From: Malurus cyaneus samueli
Lineage: Eukaryota; Chordata; Aves; Passeriformes; Maluridae
Assembly (NCBI GenBank): GCA_009741485.1
Contig: CM019237.1
Span: forward strand, 46,174,982 to 46,238,981
Length of the DNA stretch: 64,000 nucleotides
Direction of reading: 5' to 3'
Shown: positions 62,355 through 64,000 of the stretch, in pieces
Numbering within the stretch: position 1 is the stretch's first letter
Layout: the number at the start of each line of letters is the position of its first letter
Program-made: the position numbers and the translations under genes
The notes under the pieces: generated by a model
Seen by the model: only the letters and a program-made list of their open reading frames with translations
Told to the model about the DNA's origin: nothing
The model's database searches: none

Positions 62355-64000
62355 ACAGAGTCAACATAGAAACTCTGTGACCAGCAAATGCTGATACCTC
62401 TGAACAGTCAGTCTGAAAGAGAAAACCCATATTCAGGCAGCTGAATGTTTGAGGAAGTGATGGAAATATTTATCTTTATTTTTCTAACTACATACAGTAT
62501 TTCCTGGAATATTCAGCCTTCTCCCATCAGGTGGTTTGATCTTGGATAAAGAAGCTAATGCTCATTTTTAAACAGGAGCACATTTCAAAATTGTAGCTTA
62601 ATCAGATGTACCTGTTTTGGCCCCATTTGCCCATTTTCCATCTGGAATAGAATGATGAAGCGAGGGATGCTGGATGTCACGTGTGCGTGCAAAGTTATCA
62701 TCAGGACTATCTGGAAAAACTGGAATATGTATGTAAACATAATATAAGGTTTACACTTATTTAATCATAAACTTTCCATGGGCAGTGTTTGCACTGACCC
62801 AGCAGTTTGGAGGACAGGAGGAGGTAGTTTGGAAATGTCTCCGCTTAATGCAGGTGAGATGTCAGATCTCAGGGCTCTAAAAGGCCTGGCTATTGTAACT
62901 CTGTAGCTGCAGCATCCAGCCCGACAGCCTCGAGCTGCTTTGTGCAGTCACTGCTAGAAATGCCAAGGGTATGTAAGCTCTCCAAGAGGGAAATCCCTGC
63001 CTTTTGGCCTCTGGTTTTCCCTCTGTAGATTCCATAAACCCTGTGTTACTGTGTATTCAACAGGCTTAGTGTGTCTGGGTATGGAAAAGGGAGGAGGAAT
63101 CAGGAAGAGGGTTTTTCTAAATATCCTGTTCCATTCTTGTTAATTAAACTCGTTTGAATTCTCTAAGCCATTAACAGCCTTGCCGATCTGCAGTGCTTTC
63201 CCATTCATGCTGCAAGTCAATGTGCGCGTTTGAGATACTGCCTGCTGCAGCTTTATCACACCACCACACAAGCACAGCACAAAGGGACCGAGCGCTTTCC
63301 CCACTCAACAGCGATGCATTATTCATGCCGGCTTCTCACTGAATGTACCCAGAATCGGAGTGGTTTGCCATTCCCGAGACTCACGTTGCTTGGCATGCTC
63401 AGTCACCCTGCTGGCAAACGGATCTGAGAAGGTTGCAAAACCTTACTGCAAAGCACAGAACATGCAGTACAGCCTTCTGCAGGGAAAACAACCCCTCCTA
63501 GTTATCTCATGAGAGAAGAAAAGCGACCAAATTTTTAAATTTCCTCCAGCTCATTCCAGCAGTGCCATCAGTCAGCAGTGCAGGTTTTGTACTCTACAGG
63601 ACCATCTCGCAAAAGGAAAAAGATGAAAGAGTGGTGTTGGTGCTAACAAATACAGACACACAGTCTTAAAAATCTACTATTTTTATCACTTCTTCGAGGC
63701 TAATCCATACCTCATTTTCCCTTGTGGAGAAGCACACATACTCAGCTGAATAGGGCAATAGTTTGGAAAGCAGTGTGACAATGGGGTTTGGAGACAGGAA
63801 GAATGGGGTGCATGGAGTTATGCAGAGGCAGGTGCTTCACAAAGGGTCTCAAAGACAGAGACTTCCATTTCAATCCTGCCCCTGCTCTCAAAGTCTACTC
63901 TTTACTCAGCACCCTCTTTCTAAAGATACATACCGTGTTTAACTCACACAAAGGGTTTCTCAAAGAATTTAAAAGAAACTGTTTGCTAGTTATGAAGTGG

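Larger units (their letters stand above)
61290..64000 (-). other. ANO4: ANO4 intron (incomplete), upstream of the first exon in the window
   Basis: The 3' part of an intron ending GTGCTGCAG. The expected upstream ANO4 exon was not found in either neighbouring frame. It holds a 13-bp tandem duplication, a G/T-rich tract and an unconfirmed exon-like segment at 62612-62710. Confidence 0.8.

Noticed and set aside
1..64000. CRISPR array, operon, prokaryotic or viral system
   Set aside because: No regularly spaced repeats, no clustered long ORFs, and a spliced vertebrate gene spans most of the window.

Overview
The window looks like nuclear DNA from a vertebrate, most likely a bird. It holds one multi-exon gene with GT-AG introns on the minus strand, AT-rich and repeat-poor introns of about 0.5-9 kb, no operon-like packing and one 3-base assembly gap. 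The bird call is an inference from compact introns and few recognisable transposons; nothing seen here fixes the species.

The only gene I can support is ANO4 (anoctamin-4, TMEM16D), read right to left from 61289 to the stop codon at 4700-4702. I assembled 20 coding exons by eye from the minus strand. Each has an AG acceptor and a GT donor, and all 19 junction phases agree. The joined exons give 755 codons, i.e. 754 residues plus stop. The fragment starts in the cytosolic N-terminal domain and runs through all ten membrane helices to the C-terminal residues HNEWP. Residue numbers in the entries are local to this fragment (1 = the Ile after the first split codon). Mammalian ANO4 is about 955 residues as I remember it, so about 200 N-terminal residues, the promoter and the first exons lie beyond position 64000.

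Layout: 1-3649 is downstream flank with no recognised gene. 3650-4699 is the likely 3' UTR, with one AATAAA candidate. 4700-20223 holds nine densely spaced exons for TM5 to the C-terminus. 22590-43021 holds the exons for TM1-TM4, separated by introns of up to 7.2 kb. 49324-52039 holds three exons of the N-terminal cytosolic domain. A 9.1-kb intron leads to the first exon in the window at 61158-61289, and 61290-64000 is the start of the next intron. The six residues that bind calcium in TMEM16A are all present at the aligned positions, so the fragment encodes an intact-looking calcium-regulated TMEM16 core.

The rest of the window holds microsatellites, homopolymer runs, short tandem duplications and inverted repeats. 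I found no tRNA, rRNA, CRISPR array, full-length transposon or second gene. No undescribed system stands out. The best leads are splicing features within ANO4 and a few open but unrecognised intronic segments.
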